Source: SKZT01 sp964478625 | Lineage (GTDB): Bacteria; Desulfobacterota; Desulfobacteria; Desulfobacterales; SKZT01 | Direction of reading: 5' to 3' | DNA length: 64,000 nt | Assembly: GCA_964478625.1 (NCBI GenBank) | Contig: CAYZJH010000012.1 | Span: 1-64,000 of the forward strand | Shown here: one piece after another, positions 26,593 to 35,087 of the stretch | Position numbering within the stretch: the stretch's first letter is position 1 | Layout: the number at the start of each line of letters is the position of its first letter | Notes under the pieces: generated by a model | What the model saw: the letters and a program-made list of their open reading frames with translations, nothing else | Database searches by the model: none | Told to the model about the DNA's origin: nothing | Translations under genes and position numbers: made by a program

Positions 26593-28231
26593 AAAAACGA
26601 CTACAGCGGGTGAGGTTACCATCTTTGTTCGTGATCAATCGATTAAAGCCCGCAAAGGCCAAAGCCTGATGCATGCACTGTCGGATAATGGCATCTTTTT
26701 GAGAGCTGATTGCGGCGGCAATGGACGGTGTACAAAATGCAGCGTCAAGATCCTTCAGGACATGCCGGAATCCAAAACATTTCCTGAAAATAAAGATAAC
26801 AACACTGAAAACACTAAGCCAACACACCGGAATGTTCTGGCATGTCAGGAGACAGTCACCGGAAATCTCATGATCGAAATCCCAGGATCAGCCCATTTAA
26901 GCCCGGATGTCATACAAAAACCAAGGATTTCCCATAAGCTCAAATCCCGTATATCCCGTTTTTTAAAAGAGGAACATCCACATTTGGGACATTGCCTGGC
27001 GGTTGACATCGGAACCACAACCATAGGCGTCTACCTATGCAATATGGACAAGGCATCCATTGATGGCTCGGTGTCCCTGAAAAACCCCCAGTCTCTTTTC
27101 GGTGCCGACATCATGAGCCGAATCACGGCATTGGCTGAGAGCCCCATGATTATCAGACGACTTCAGCAAGTGGTGGTTCAGGCCATCGACTGGGGTATCC
27201 ATAATCTGTGTTTTTCTGCAAAACATCTGGATCCCCAAAATATCAGGTCGATGGCTGTGGTGGGTAATTCGGTTATGCTTCATCTGTTTCTCGGCAAAGA
27301 CCCCTCGTCTATCGGGGTGGCCCCCTACCAACCCAAATTTTATGAAACCCAAACCCTTTTGGCCGGCCGGCTTGGGTTTAATTTTAATCATAATGCAGAA
27401 ATTTATACGATCCCGTTAATATCCGGTTTTTTAGGAGCTGATATTGTGGCAGCATCCCTGGCCGTGAATTTGAAAAACGAACCATCAGGAACCGTGCTGG
27501 CCGATGTGGGTACCAATGGAGAATTGATGGCGGTCGGGACTCAATCCATGGTCGCCACATCCTGCGCCACCGGTCCGGCCCTGGAAGGAGCTACCATCGA
27601 GCATGGGATGCAGGCCGTTTCCGGGGCAATATCCGCTGTATCCATAAACAGGAAAACCGGCAAAGTCAGATATTCGGTTAAAGGTGGCCAAAAGGCATCC
27701 GGAATTTGCGGCTCAGGCATCATCAGCGCAGTGGCAGAGTTACTTCGGGCTAATATACTGCTTCCTGACGGGCGATTTGACCTATCGGCAGGTTGTGATC
27801 GGATTCGGTTAACCCGAAAAAATATACCCGAATTTGTTCTGACATATGAAAACGAATCTGCCACAGGAAAAGCTGTTACGCTGACTCAAAAGGACATACG
27901 AAATGTCCAGCTTGCCAAAGCGGCTTTTCGTACCGGAATTGATCTTCTGTGCGAAAATATGGGTCGGGTTGTTCCCAGCCGATTGCTGGTTGCCGGGGCT
28001 TTCGGAAATTATATCCGAAAACAGGATGCCCTGGCCATCGGAATGTTTCCCCCCATGCCGGCAAAAAATATCCGGATTGTCGGAAATGCCGCCGGAGAAG
28101 GCGCAATCCTGTCGCTTTTTAATCCTTACATTCTTGCAGAGGCCCGTGATCTCGCCGCCAATACCCGGGTGATCGATTTGACGTCCCATAGCCGTTTTCA
28201 GGATCATTTTATCGAATCTTTGTCATTTTAG
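26576..28231 (+). CDS. corrinoid-activating protein with [2Fe-2S] ferredoxin and ASKHA (DUF4445) domains
   Basis: A 551-residue RamA/RACE-like reductive activator of corrinoid proteins. Residues about 10-110 form a plant-type ferredoxin with cysteines DCGGNGRCTKC and the distant VLACQE. A linker follows, then an ASKHA ATPase: AVDIGTTTIGVYLC (phosphate 1), ADVGTNGELMAV (phosphate 2) and SGICGSGIISAVAEL. It uses ATP to drive one-electron reduction of inactive cob(II)alamin. I place the start at ATG 26576, inside the end of the dead kinase, since the family begins just before the ferredoxin; an upstream ATG at 26411 would add unrelated residues. It probably works with the MetH-activation-like protein at 24233. 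Confidence 0.87.
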   Translation: MLQKNKKTTTAGEVTIFVRDQSIKARKGQSLMHALSDNGIFLRADCGGNGRCTKCSVKILQDMPESKTFPENKDNNTENTKPTHRNVLACQETVTGNLMIEIPGSAHLSPDVIQKPRISHKLKSRISRFLKEEHPHLGHCLAVDIGTTTIGVYLCNMDKASIDGSVSLKNPQSLFGADIMSRITALAESPMIIRRLQQVVVQAIDWGIHNLCFSAKHLDPQNIRSMAVVGNSVMLHLFLGKDPSSIGVAPYQPKFYETQTLLAGRLGFNFNHNAEIYTIPLISGFLGADIVAASLAVNLKNEPSGTVLADVGTNGELMAVGTQSMVATSCATGPALEGATIEHGMQAVSGAISAVSINRKTGKVRYSVKGGQKASGICGSGIISAVAELLRANILLPDGRFDLSAGCDRIRLTRKNIPEFVLTYENESATGKAVTLTQKDIRNVQLAKAAFRTGIDLLCENMGRVVPSRLLVAGAFGNYIRKQDALAIGMFPPMPAKNIRIVGNAAGEGAILSLFNPYILAEARDLAANTRVIDLTSHSRFQDHFIESLSF

Positions 28232-28394
28232 ACTGGAAAGAAAGCTATCAAAGGACGGATCATTTATGATCAACGATTCCATTTTCTGTGGTAACTTGAA
28301 TTATTTGCGAATTTAATGCATAGGTACATAAGAGATCACTTCATCATAAGCCGTTTAACCGGCACAACATTTATTTTATCCATAAGGCACCGGC

Positions 28395-28493
28395 ATGCGG
28401 GAGTTTAAAAAATTTATGGCCAGGCTCGGAAAATGGTTTTTCGGATCGTCTTTTTCTGGGATCACTTTTAAAATTCCGGAGTTTGGCCAATGA
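28395..28493 (+). CDS. possible 32-aa leader/precursor peptide before the radical SAM gene
   Basis: A 32-codon frame (starts MREFKKFMARLGKWF, ends FKIPEFGQ) with an in-frame stop just upstream, TAAGG eight bases before ATG, and an ATGA overlap with the radical SAM start, so translation could be coupled. It has a basic amphipathic N-terminal half and a short F/S/T/G-rich tail without cysteine. It could be a RiPP-type precursor, a leader peptide, or chance. Only position and spacing support it. Confidence 0.4.
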   Translation: MREFKKFMARLGKWFFGSSFSGITFKIPEFGQ

Positions 28494-29344
28494 AAACACC
28501 TCCCCGTCATCGCAATATCACCCTTAAAAGACTACTCCTGGACGCACTTCAGCATGTTCGAGCCCAATCCTATCTACCCCACGGGTTCGGCAACCGTTAC
28601 TTGCCAAGCCGGGAATACGTGGAGATGGATATCACCTATAAGTGCAATTTGAATTGCATCAACTGCAACCGTTCCTGTACTCAGGCCCCGAGCAGTTTTG
28701 AAATGCCTATTCAGAAAATCCAAGATTTTTTGACACAGAGCATCGAAGAAAAAATCCTATGGAAACGAATCCGGCTATTGGGCGGAGAACCGACCCTTCA
28801 CAGTCGAATTTTGGACATCACAGATCTTCTGATCAATTATCGGCGGACCTATAATCCTTCTGTCAGACTTGTGCTTTGCACCAATTTTTATGGAAAACAG
28901 GTTCACCGGATAATAGAGAAGATTCCGGAAACCATTGTCATTAAAAGTACGCTGAAAAATTCTCGGGTCAACCTTTTCAGACCTTTTAACGTCGCCCCCA
29001 TCGATACGATTTATAATCGTTTTTCCGATTTTACCGTCGGCTGTCGCATCATGGAGGATTGTGGTCTGGGAATGACTCCTTCCGGTTATTATATGTGCGG
29101 CATTGCCGGAGGAATCGACAGGATTTTTCAGTATAACCTGGGAAGAAAAAAGATACCGGATGTGTCAGACAATCTAATGGACCAAATGGCGGCCTTTTGC
29201 AGGTTATGCGGCCATTTTGGATTCCAATGGCCCACCAGGAAAATTAAAATGTCAAAAACCTGGCGTTTGGCCTATAGCCGTTATTATTCAAACAGAAAAC
29301 CGGCCGAACCTCATACCAACGGTAAATTCGGTGTTACAAGATAA
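28490..29344 (+). CDS. radical SAM protein with C-terminal cysteine cluster
   Basis: A 284-residue radical SAM enzyme. The [4Fe-4S]-SAM motif is KCNLNCINC (Cys52, Cys56 and Cys59). The glycine-rich SAM segment RLLGGEPTLH follows. The C-terminal part has further cysteines in GCRIMEDCGLG, GYYMCGIAGG and FCRLCGHFG, enough for an auxiliary cluster like a SPASM or twitch domain. It starts at ATG 28490, overlapping a 32-codon frame by 4 bases, and a glycosyltransferase gene follows at 29361. Substrate unknown; the neighbours suggest modification of a glycan or peptide. Confidence 0.85.
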   Translation: MKTPPRHRNITLKRLLLDALQHVRAQSYLPHGFGNRYLPSREYVEMDITYKCNLNCINCNRSCTQAPSSFEMPIQKIQDFLTQSIEEKILWKRIRLLGGEPTLHSRILDITDLLINYRRTYNPSVRLVLCTNFYGKQVHRIIEKIPETIVIKSTLKNSRVNLFRPFNVAPIDTIYNRFSDFTVGCRIMEDCGLGMTPSGYYMCGIAGGIDRIFQYNLGRKKIPDVSDNLMDQMAAFCRLCGHFGFQWPTRKIKMSKTWRLAYSRYYSNRKPAEPHTNGKFGVTR

Positions 29345-29360
29345 GGGATTTACAAGAACA

Positions 29361-30599
29361 ATGAAAAGGCTCAAGATTTTGCATGTAATCGGGCAAAGAC
29401 CGGAAATGACCGGAAGTGCTGTTTATATGAATGCGGTTATCAAAGAATCCCACAAACTCGGTATTTCAACCTATCGAATCGCTGCTGTCCCCTTCGGCAG
29501 TGTTGACCCGCTAACTGAAAGGGATCGGTCCGAATGTTCTTACGTGTTTTTCGAATCGGAGCCCCTGAATTTCCCGGTACCGGGCATGTCCGATGTGATG
29601 CCCTATAAAAGCTCCCTTTTTAAAGACCTTAAGGAAACCCGTTTAACCGCCTACAAGTCGGCCTTCACCCAGAAGCTTCAACATGTGGTCAGCCGGTTTG
29701 AACCGGACCTTATTCATTCGAATCACCTTTTTGTCCTCTCGGCCCTGGTCAGAAAACTGTTTCCGGACCTTCCCGTAATTGCAACCTGCCACGGTACGGA
29801 TTTGAGACAGTACAATAACTGCCCCCATTTAAGACCTTTTGTAAAACACTACTGTCAACAGTTAGACCGGATCATTGCTTTGACGGCCGACCAGAAAAAA
29901 GATATCAGTGGTTTATACGAAATTCCGCCGGAAAAAATTGTGGTTGTCGGGGGCGGATACGATGAAACGGTTTTCACCCGTGCACCCAAAAGTCCTGCCG
30001 GTACCGTTCATATTCTGTATGCAGGAAAATTCAATCGCAGCAAAGGAGTGCCGTGGCTTTTAAAATCACTTTTGAAAATTAAAGACCACGACTGGCACCT
30101 CCATATGGCAGGCGGCGGCAACGGACCGGAGTACGACTCCTGTATGAACCTTGCAGAAAAATTGGCCCCCAAGCTTACCATTCATGGATTCGTAAGTCAC
30201 CGCCGACTTGCGGAACTTATGAAAAAAGCTCATATCCAGGTGCTCCCATCATTTTTCGAAGGTCTCCCTCTGGTGCTCTTCGAAGGCCTTGCTTCCGGAT
30301 GCCGATTAATCGCGACCGATTTGTCCGGTTTTTCCGGGGTATTTCGCAACGCAAAAAGAGACACGGTCGACCTGATCCCATTGCCACCCCTTCAAACCAT
30401 TGACCGGCCGTATCAAAAAGATGAATCTTTTTTGGAACACCAATTGTGCAAAAGCATACTCGATAAAATGGATGCTGTAAGAAAATCTCCTGATTTTGAC
30501 GACCCGCAAGCTGAATTGATTGCATCCGGCTACAAATGGCCAAGTGTTTTTGAGCGCATTTTATCGGTCTACAACAGTGCAGCAATCAGGATTCAGTAG
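29361..30599 (+). CDS. glycosyltransferase family 4 protein
   Basis: A 412-residue GT-B glycosyltransferase. The N-terminal half begins KILHVIGQRPEMTGSAVYM, with VIATCHGTDLRQY in the acceptor domain. The donor-binding half has ILYAGKFNRSKGVPWLL and the EX7E motif FFEGLPLVLFEGLASG. I start it at ATG 29361, 16 bases after the radical SAM stop; an upstream in-frame ATG at 29217 would overlap that gene by 128 bases. It probably transfers a sugar from a nucleotide donor at the cytoplasmic side of the membrane. It belongs to the radical SAM-GT-SUMF1 operon. Confidence 0.88.
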   Translation: MKRLKILHVIGQRPEMTGSAVYMNAVIKESHKLGISTYRIAAVPFGSVDPLTERDRSECSYVFFESEPLNFPVPGMSDVMPYKSSLFKDLKETRLTAYKSAFTQKLQHVVSRFEPDLIHSNHLFVLSALVRKLFPDLPVIATCHGTDLRQYNNCPHLRPFVKHYCQQLDRIIALTADQKKDISGLYEIPPEKIVVVGGGYDETVFTRAPKSPAGTVHILYAGKFNRSKGVPWLLKSLLKIKDHDWHLHMAGGGNGPEYDSCMNLAEKLAPKLTIHGFVSHRRLAELMKKAHIQVLPSFFEGLPLVLFEGLASGCRLIATDLSGFSGVFRNAKRDTVDLIPLPPLQTIDRPYQKDESFLEHQLCKSILDKMDAVRKSPDFDDPQAELIASGYKWPSVFERILSVYNSAAIRIQ

Positions 30600-30600
30600 G

Positions 30601-31503
30601 GTGAAAATTCAGGAAACACTCATTGCCCTTGTTTTTGGAGCCATGATAATAGCGGCGATTCTGGCCGGACAAAAGCCGGATGAACGGTATTTTCCTCTTC
30701 GGGAATGGGCCGGAAAAGCTGATTTCCAACTGGATTTTTCAGGAGAAATTTGGGTAGAACCGAAAACAGGGATAGAATTGATCCGGGTAGATGGCGGATG
30801 TTTTGAGATGGGCTGCATCGAAAAGGATTGGCAATGTAATCCCAATGAATACCCGGCTCACAAGGTCTGCCTGGATGGCTTCTGGCTAGGCCGATATCCG
30901 GTAACTCAAAAACAGTGGCTGCGAATTTTCAAAACAAATCCCTCACAATTTCAAACAGATGAGAATTATCCTGTGGAAAGGGTGTCCTGGCATGATGTCC
31001 GGAAATATATCGATGAACTGAATGTCAGGCAAGGCAAGGAAATTTTCAGGCTTCCCACAGAAGCTGAATGGGAATATGCCTGCCGAGAAAAAGGAAATTT
31101 TGGGATATATTCCGGGAGCATGGATGCGGAAGAAGTTGCCTGGCATCGAGGAAACAGTGGAGGTTCCACCCGTCCGGTGGGTTCGCGAATGCCCAACAGG
31201 CTCGGTTTGTACGACATGAGCGGCAATGTGTTCGAGTGGGTACAGGATGTTTACGATGAAAACGCCTACAACCGTCATCGTTTGCATAATCCACTGATGG
31301 ATACAGGATTGGGTCCTGCCTATAATCATTACCTTACCCTTATCGAGCCCTATATCGGCGGTGATTCGCGCCGGGTAATCCGTGGTGGGTCCTGGCGGCA
31401 TCAACCAACGGATTCGCGGTGTTCCGGCCGTCATTCCATGGTCGCCTCTGGAAATCGCAATGATTTAGGATTTCGAATCGCAAGGAATCGCCCTGATTAC
31501 TGA
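30601..31503 (+). CDS. membrane-anchored formylglycine-generating-enzyme-family (SUMF1/EgtB-like) protein
   Basis: About 300 residues. A single N-terminal membrane helix (TLIALVFGAMIIAAILAG) is followed by an FGE-sulfatase fold: GGCFEMGC, YPVTQKQW, YPVERVSWHDV, FRLPTEAEWEYACR, LGLYDMSGNVFEWVQDVY and a terminal RRVIRGGSW with LGFRIAR. The family includes formylglycine generators, ergothioneine-type sulfoxide synthases and pseudoenzymes. The usual FGE copper-binding Cys pair is not obvious. The start at GTG 30601, right after the glycosyltransferase stop, is a judgement; an in-frame ATG lies at 30520. The anchor places the domain in the periplasm. Confidence 0.8.
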   Translation: MKIQETLIALVFGAMIIAAILAGQKPDERYFPLREWAGKADFQLDFSGEIWVEPKTGIELIRVDGGCFEMGCIEKDWQCNPNEYPAHKVCLDGFWLGRYPVTQKQWLRIFKTNPSQFQTDENYPVERVSWHDVRKYIDELNVRQGKEIFRLPTEAEWEYACREKGNFGIYSGSMDAEEVAWHRGNSGGSTRPVGSRMPNRLGLYDMSGNVFEWVQDVYDENAYNRHRLHNPLMDTGLGPAYNHYLTLIEPYIGGDSRRVIRGGSWRHQPTDSRCSGRHSMVASGNRNDLGFRIARNRPDY

Positions 31504-31549
31504 ACCTCAAATTCTTGTTGCCTTTGGTGACACCTGAAATGCTGATCGC

Positions 31550-32617
31550 TCACTTCATAAATCTTTTGAGCGTTTCCACAAGGCCTGAAGCTTCGTCAAA
31601 AAGTACATCAAAAACCGGTATCCCTGTTGTTTTTTCTATGACGGAACAAATGACGGGTATTTGGAATTTATCCAATGACTCGTGGTTGAGGGTAACAGCC
31701 GCAACCGGTTTTTCAGACAAAAGTTCCGCGACCTGAATTTGACGGGTCAACGGATGAATCGGAACATCAGGAAATCCATCATAATGTTGTCGTGCAGGAG
31801 CATGCTGAAAAACAATCACATGGGGCTTTGCCGCTGCAAGGATTTCGAATCCGCCGGGATATGCCGGATTCATAAGACTCCCCTGCCCTTCAATGATCAT
31901 GACATCCGGTTTTTGCTCGTTCCATGCATTCCACACGGCGTGTTCTATTTCCCCTGAAACAAAATCGTTGACCAGAGAATCCATGATCACCCCATATCTT
32001 GCCCCCTGAAGCCATGCGGTCTGACCGGTTCCGATCATTTCTGTCTTATAGCCGGCTTCCTGAAATTTTCGGGTCAGAATCCATGCGGTCGTCCGTTTGC
32101 CGATCGCTGAATCCGAACCTAAAACAGCCACTCGGAAGGATAGGACTTCTTTGATTTTGCCGGAATAAAAATGGAGGTGATCCCGGGAAGGAGGTTTTCG
32201 GATATCTCGGATTGAAACACCGTTTTGTTCAGCCAGGAAAGCTATCTCAAGGTCTTCTGACAAAAAATTGTGAAGTCCGCAATCAATGTTTAATCCTTTA
32301 GAAATGGCCTTCTGGACATTTTGCCTGGCCAGAGGGTTTAATTGCCCCCCAGCGGGAGCAAGGCCAATGACAAAATGGGTTGGCCTATAGTCACCGCTTG
32401 CATGGATGGCATCATCAAGTGTCGCTACCACCGGGATTCCGTTTTCTTTGCCATCCAGAATCTTCCCGGCATCTTTGCCCGCACAATGGGAATCGATCAC
32501 CGCCGTGACCCTGTAACGATTGGTAAACCTGACGAGCCCGTGTGCGGTTTTTCCATCGGTGGTTTCAAATGCGCCTTCGCAATAAACAATAGCGTTACCG
32601 TCAAGTTTTTGACTCAC
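31550..32617 (-). CDS. DUF1611 family P-loop protein (DgcN-like)
   Basis: A 355-residue DUF1611 protein. The N-terminal Rossmann-like part includes LVRFTNRYRVTAVIDS. The C-terminal P-loop is LGSDSAIGKRTTAWIL with a later IEGQGSLMNPAYPGG. A DUF1611 protein named DgcN has been reported as an N-acyltransferase in D-glutamate catabolism, usually next to the epimerase DgcA. Here the partner is a PLP enzyme instead, overlapping by 4 bases (ATGA), so a related amino-acid pathway is likely but unproven. Confidence 0.8.
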   Translation of the reverse strand: MSQKLDGNAIVYCEGAFETTDGKTAHGLVRFTNRYRVTAVIDSHCAGKDAGKILDGKENGIPVVATLDDAIHASGDYRPTHFVIGLAPAGGQLNPLARQNVQKAISKGLNIDCGLHNFLSEDLEIAFLAEQNGVSIRDIRKPPSRDHLHFYSGKIKEVLSFRVAVLGSDSAIGKRTTAWILTRKFQEAGYKTEMIGTGQTAWLQGARYGVIMDSLVNDFVSGEIEHAVWNAWNEQKPDVMIIEGQGSLMNPAYPGGFEILAAAKPHVIVFQHAPARQHYDGFPDVPIHPLTRQIQVAELLSEKPVAAVTLNHESLDKFQIPVICSVIEKTTGIPVFDVLFDEASGLVETLKRFMK

Positions 32618-33720
32618 GATTTCCTCCCTGTCAGCACCACGACATAACGATCACCCGGAAGCGCTTCTTTTTCGTGGTGATCCATTAAGGCAATCAGTCC
32701 GGCAGTTGATGCCGGGAGTACCTCCAAACCTTCTTTTTCCCGGATTAATCTGGAAAAATGACGCATGCTTTTATCCGTTGCATTTGCCGCCCATCCCCTG
32801 GTTTGCCGAATGGCGTCCAGAGCCTGATTACCGTCAATGGAATGCCAGTTGATCAGTGGTTCATTGATTTTGGTTTCATGGATTTGTTCCGGTTTTAAGT
32901 CATGGCAGTCGGGATATTTTTTCAGAAATGCTTTGATGATGGGATTTTTTCTGAATGAAGAGCCCGCAACCATTTTAGGCATTCTGGAGGTTTTTCCACG
33001 GCGATAAAGGCTTAAAAATCCTTTATAGATTCCAGCAAGCGTGGTGCCGTTGGATACCGGAATTGCCACTGCGGCAGGTGCGTCCCTGAGTTCATCATAG
33101 ATTTCATAAGCGATCTGACCATAGGCACGAAGCTGAATGGTGGTGTTGTCCCCGCCTGGATTCGCATCATAGAGTTCTTCTTTTTGGGCATGTTCCTTGG
33201 AAGCTTTCACAGAGGCCTCATAATCTCCGTTAGTTCTGAAAATTTCAGCGCCCAGCTCGGTCATCTCCTTGATTCTTCTTGGATGATATTGTCTGGGGAT
33301 ATACACCAGACACCTGAGACCGGCCAATGAAGCAGCAAGGGCCATGGCAACCCCGTAATTTCCGCACGTGGCCACGGTGACGGCATCAAACCCCCTGCGG
33401 AGAGCATCCATGGCCTGAGCAAATGCGATCCGGTCTTTTTGTGTACCGGTGGGATTGCCTCCCTCGAACTTTAAAAAAAGCTGCCGCATGCCCATCTCCC
33501 TTTCAATATTACGAGCCCGCACCAGGGAAGTATCGCCTACCTCTGAATCAATAATATCCTCATAAGCTTCCAGTCGAACCTCAATGGGAAGATAGGTGTT
33601 CTGAGATATCTTTTGCTGCTTTTCAATATCCTTGGCTACCTGGGAAATGTCTCCTGTGGCCCCATCGATAAGCTTATAAGGCTTTTCCAGGTTCGATAGA
33701 ATGTCATTATTATCAGCCAT
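32614..33720 (-). CDS. threonine synthase-like fold-type II PLP enzyme
   Basis: A 368-residue fold-type II PLP-dependent enzyme. The Schiff-base lysine lies in FEGGNPTGTQKDR, followed by VATCGNYGVAMALAASLAG for the phosphate/substrate loop and a glycine-poor phosphate clamp IPVSNGTTLAG. The sequence is closest to threonine synthase and related beta-eliminating or replacing enzymes. It is translationally coupled to the DUF1611 gene downstream, which suggests the pair handles one amino acid or derivative. Whether it acts in threonine synthesis is doubtful from this context. Confidence 0.82.
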   Translation of the reverse strand: MADNNDILSNLEKPYKLIDGATGDISQVAKDIEKQQKISQNTYLPIEVRLEAYEDIIDSEVGDTSLVRARNIEREMGMRQLFLKFEGGNPTGTQKDRIAFAQAMDALRRGFDAVTVATCGNYGVAMALAASLAGLRCLVYIPRQYHPRRIKEMTELGAEIFRTNGDYEASVKASKEHAQKEELYDANPGGDNTTIQLRAYGQIAYEIYDELRDAPAAVAIPVSNGTTLAGIYKGFLSLYRRGKTSRMPKMVAGSSFRKNPIIKAFLKKYPDCHDLKPEQIHETKINEPLINWHSIDGNQALDAIRQTRGWAANATDKSMRHFSRLIREKEGLEVLPASTAGLIALMDHHEKEALPGDRYVVVLTGRKS

Positions 33721-33742
33721 TTAAACCAACTGCCTCTTTTCT

Positions 33743-34156
33743 TTAGTGTTGCTGGTACAACAACTTATTTTGCTTGGCCTTGGCAAATTCCTTGATGATA
33801 AACTGTTTACAAAAAGCCGGATGGGAAAGATAAGGAAACAGGCTTTCCACCAAAGAATTTATCAGTCCTTTGATGATATCGTCTTTTTCTTTCTCATCAA
33901 TAAAAAAACGTTCCATCTTTTTTTCAAAGCGCACGGATTCACCCAGAAGCGTTTTTATTTCATCTAATGTGACCTGAGTTTTAGGGTTTGATTCTGAAAA
34001 AGCTTTTTCCACAGGCACATCCACCTGGGCAATAACGGTTATCTTCCATCGATCCCCAGCCATAACCCTTGATTTATTCCACAGTTCCAATGTAAGGCCA
34101 TTTTTCAAATCAATGGATTTTTCCAGATTTTCCTTGAATATAATGGTTTCATTCAT
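33743..34156 (-). CDS. hypothetical protein, 137 aa
   Basis: I do not recognise this family. It encodes 137 residues with no signal peptide, no membrane segment and no cysteine cluster. The first half looks like beta strands (LTLELWNKSRVMAGDRWKI), the second is helical and charged (RFEKKMERFFIDEKEKDD). It lies 22 bases upstream of the threonine-synthase-like gene on the same strand, so it may be the first gene of that transcript. Confidence 0.65.
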   Translation of the reverse strand: MNETIIFKENLEKSIDLKNGLTLELWNKSRVMAGDRWKITVIAQVDVPVEKAFSESNPKTQVTLDEIKTLLGESVRFEKKMERFFIDEKEKDDIIKGLINSLVESLFPYLSHPAFCKQFIIKEFAKAKQNKLLYQQH

Positions 34157-34547
34157 AAATACGTCTCATCTATTTCTGATTAAAAATTTCAGATACCGGA
34201 TCGGGTCCGGCATACCGGGAAATTTAAAGGATCCAATTTTTCAAACAATACCTTGCATATCATTATCCCATTGAAAACCCAATAAGAAATGATTTTTTAT
34301 ACCCATCACGACATCCTAGGTCAAGCATTGCTTTGAACAGCATTGTTTTGATCTGGTACTTTGAAGCCAACATCGACCCGGATCTAAACGAACTCCCTTT
34401 TTAGAATACCTTACAGGGTTATGTTTGACACCCTATGGAGTTTTTGTCATAGTTAATGAAAATTGAAACCATTCGAATCAAGGACTAAAACTTTACAGAT
34501 TCAAAAATTAACAAAACCGGAAAAAAGATCATAATTGGAGTTTCCAT
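34157..34547. other. 391-bp intergenic gap
   Basis: It lies between divergent genes. It contains one short GC-rich imperfect palindrome (ACCGGATCGGGTCCGGCAT near 34196-34215). I see no tRNA, repeat copy or strong promoter motif. Confidence 0.55.
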
Positions 34548-35075
34548 TTGGAAAATAAAAACCTGGTTTTCAAAAAAAGGTTAAGGGATCTCTTAGCAGA
34601 GTGGGCGGAGACCGGGAAACCCACACGAACCGGTTTTCAAACCGAAGCAGAAAAGCTGATTCAGTGGAGAAACAAAGATGCCATTCCCGGTTTATGGGAA
34701 GTTCCGCCACTTTTGGTCACCGCCACAATAGACGACGGATGGGGGCATGGTCTGCAATTGATTCATCTGTGGGCCGAAGCAATAGGACTTAAAGTTCAGC
34801 CTCTTGGTTTGCTGGTAAAAGCTGAGCAAATTATCCGAGAGTGCAACCGACTTGCTCCGGATTTTCTGGGCATAACAGTTTTACAGTTTGATTCGGAAGA
34901 CGACTTGCGCTTAATCACACGGAATTTGCCTTCCAAAACCCGTGTGATTGCCGGAGGACCGGTATTCAGCCCAGACCCTGAATTGGCGCAAAGGGCCGGA
35001 ATTCATTTTGTTGCCGGAAACGCCGCTGAATTCGTTGATTTCATGTTAAAATTTAATCCGACTGAAAAAGAATGA
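34548..35075 (+). CDS. cobalamin-binding-domain-like protein
   Basis: A 175-residue protein with the alternating strand-helix pattern of a B12-binding Rossmann domain: LLVTATIDDGWGHGLQLIHL, FLGITVLQFDSEDDL and RVIAGGPVFSPDPEL. The lower-ligand motif DxHxxG is absent; the equivalent stretch reads DDGWGHG, so base-off cobalamin binding is doubtful. It starts at TTG 34548, supported by TTGGAG eight bases upstream. It is followed 12 bases later by a DUF2156 gene. Confidence 0.65.
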   Translation: MENKNLVFKKRLRDLLAEWAETGKPTRTGFQTEAEKLIQWRNKDAIPGLWEVPPLLVTATIDDGWGHGLQLIHLWAEAIGLKVQPLGLLVKAEQIIRECNRLAPDFLGITVLQFDSEDDLRLITRNLPSKTRVIAGGPVFSPDPELAQRAGIHFVAGNAAEFVDFMLKFNPTEKE

Positions 35076-35087
35076 GGAAATTCTTGA

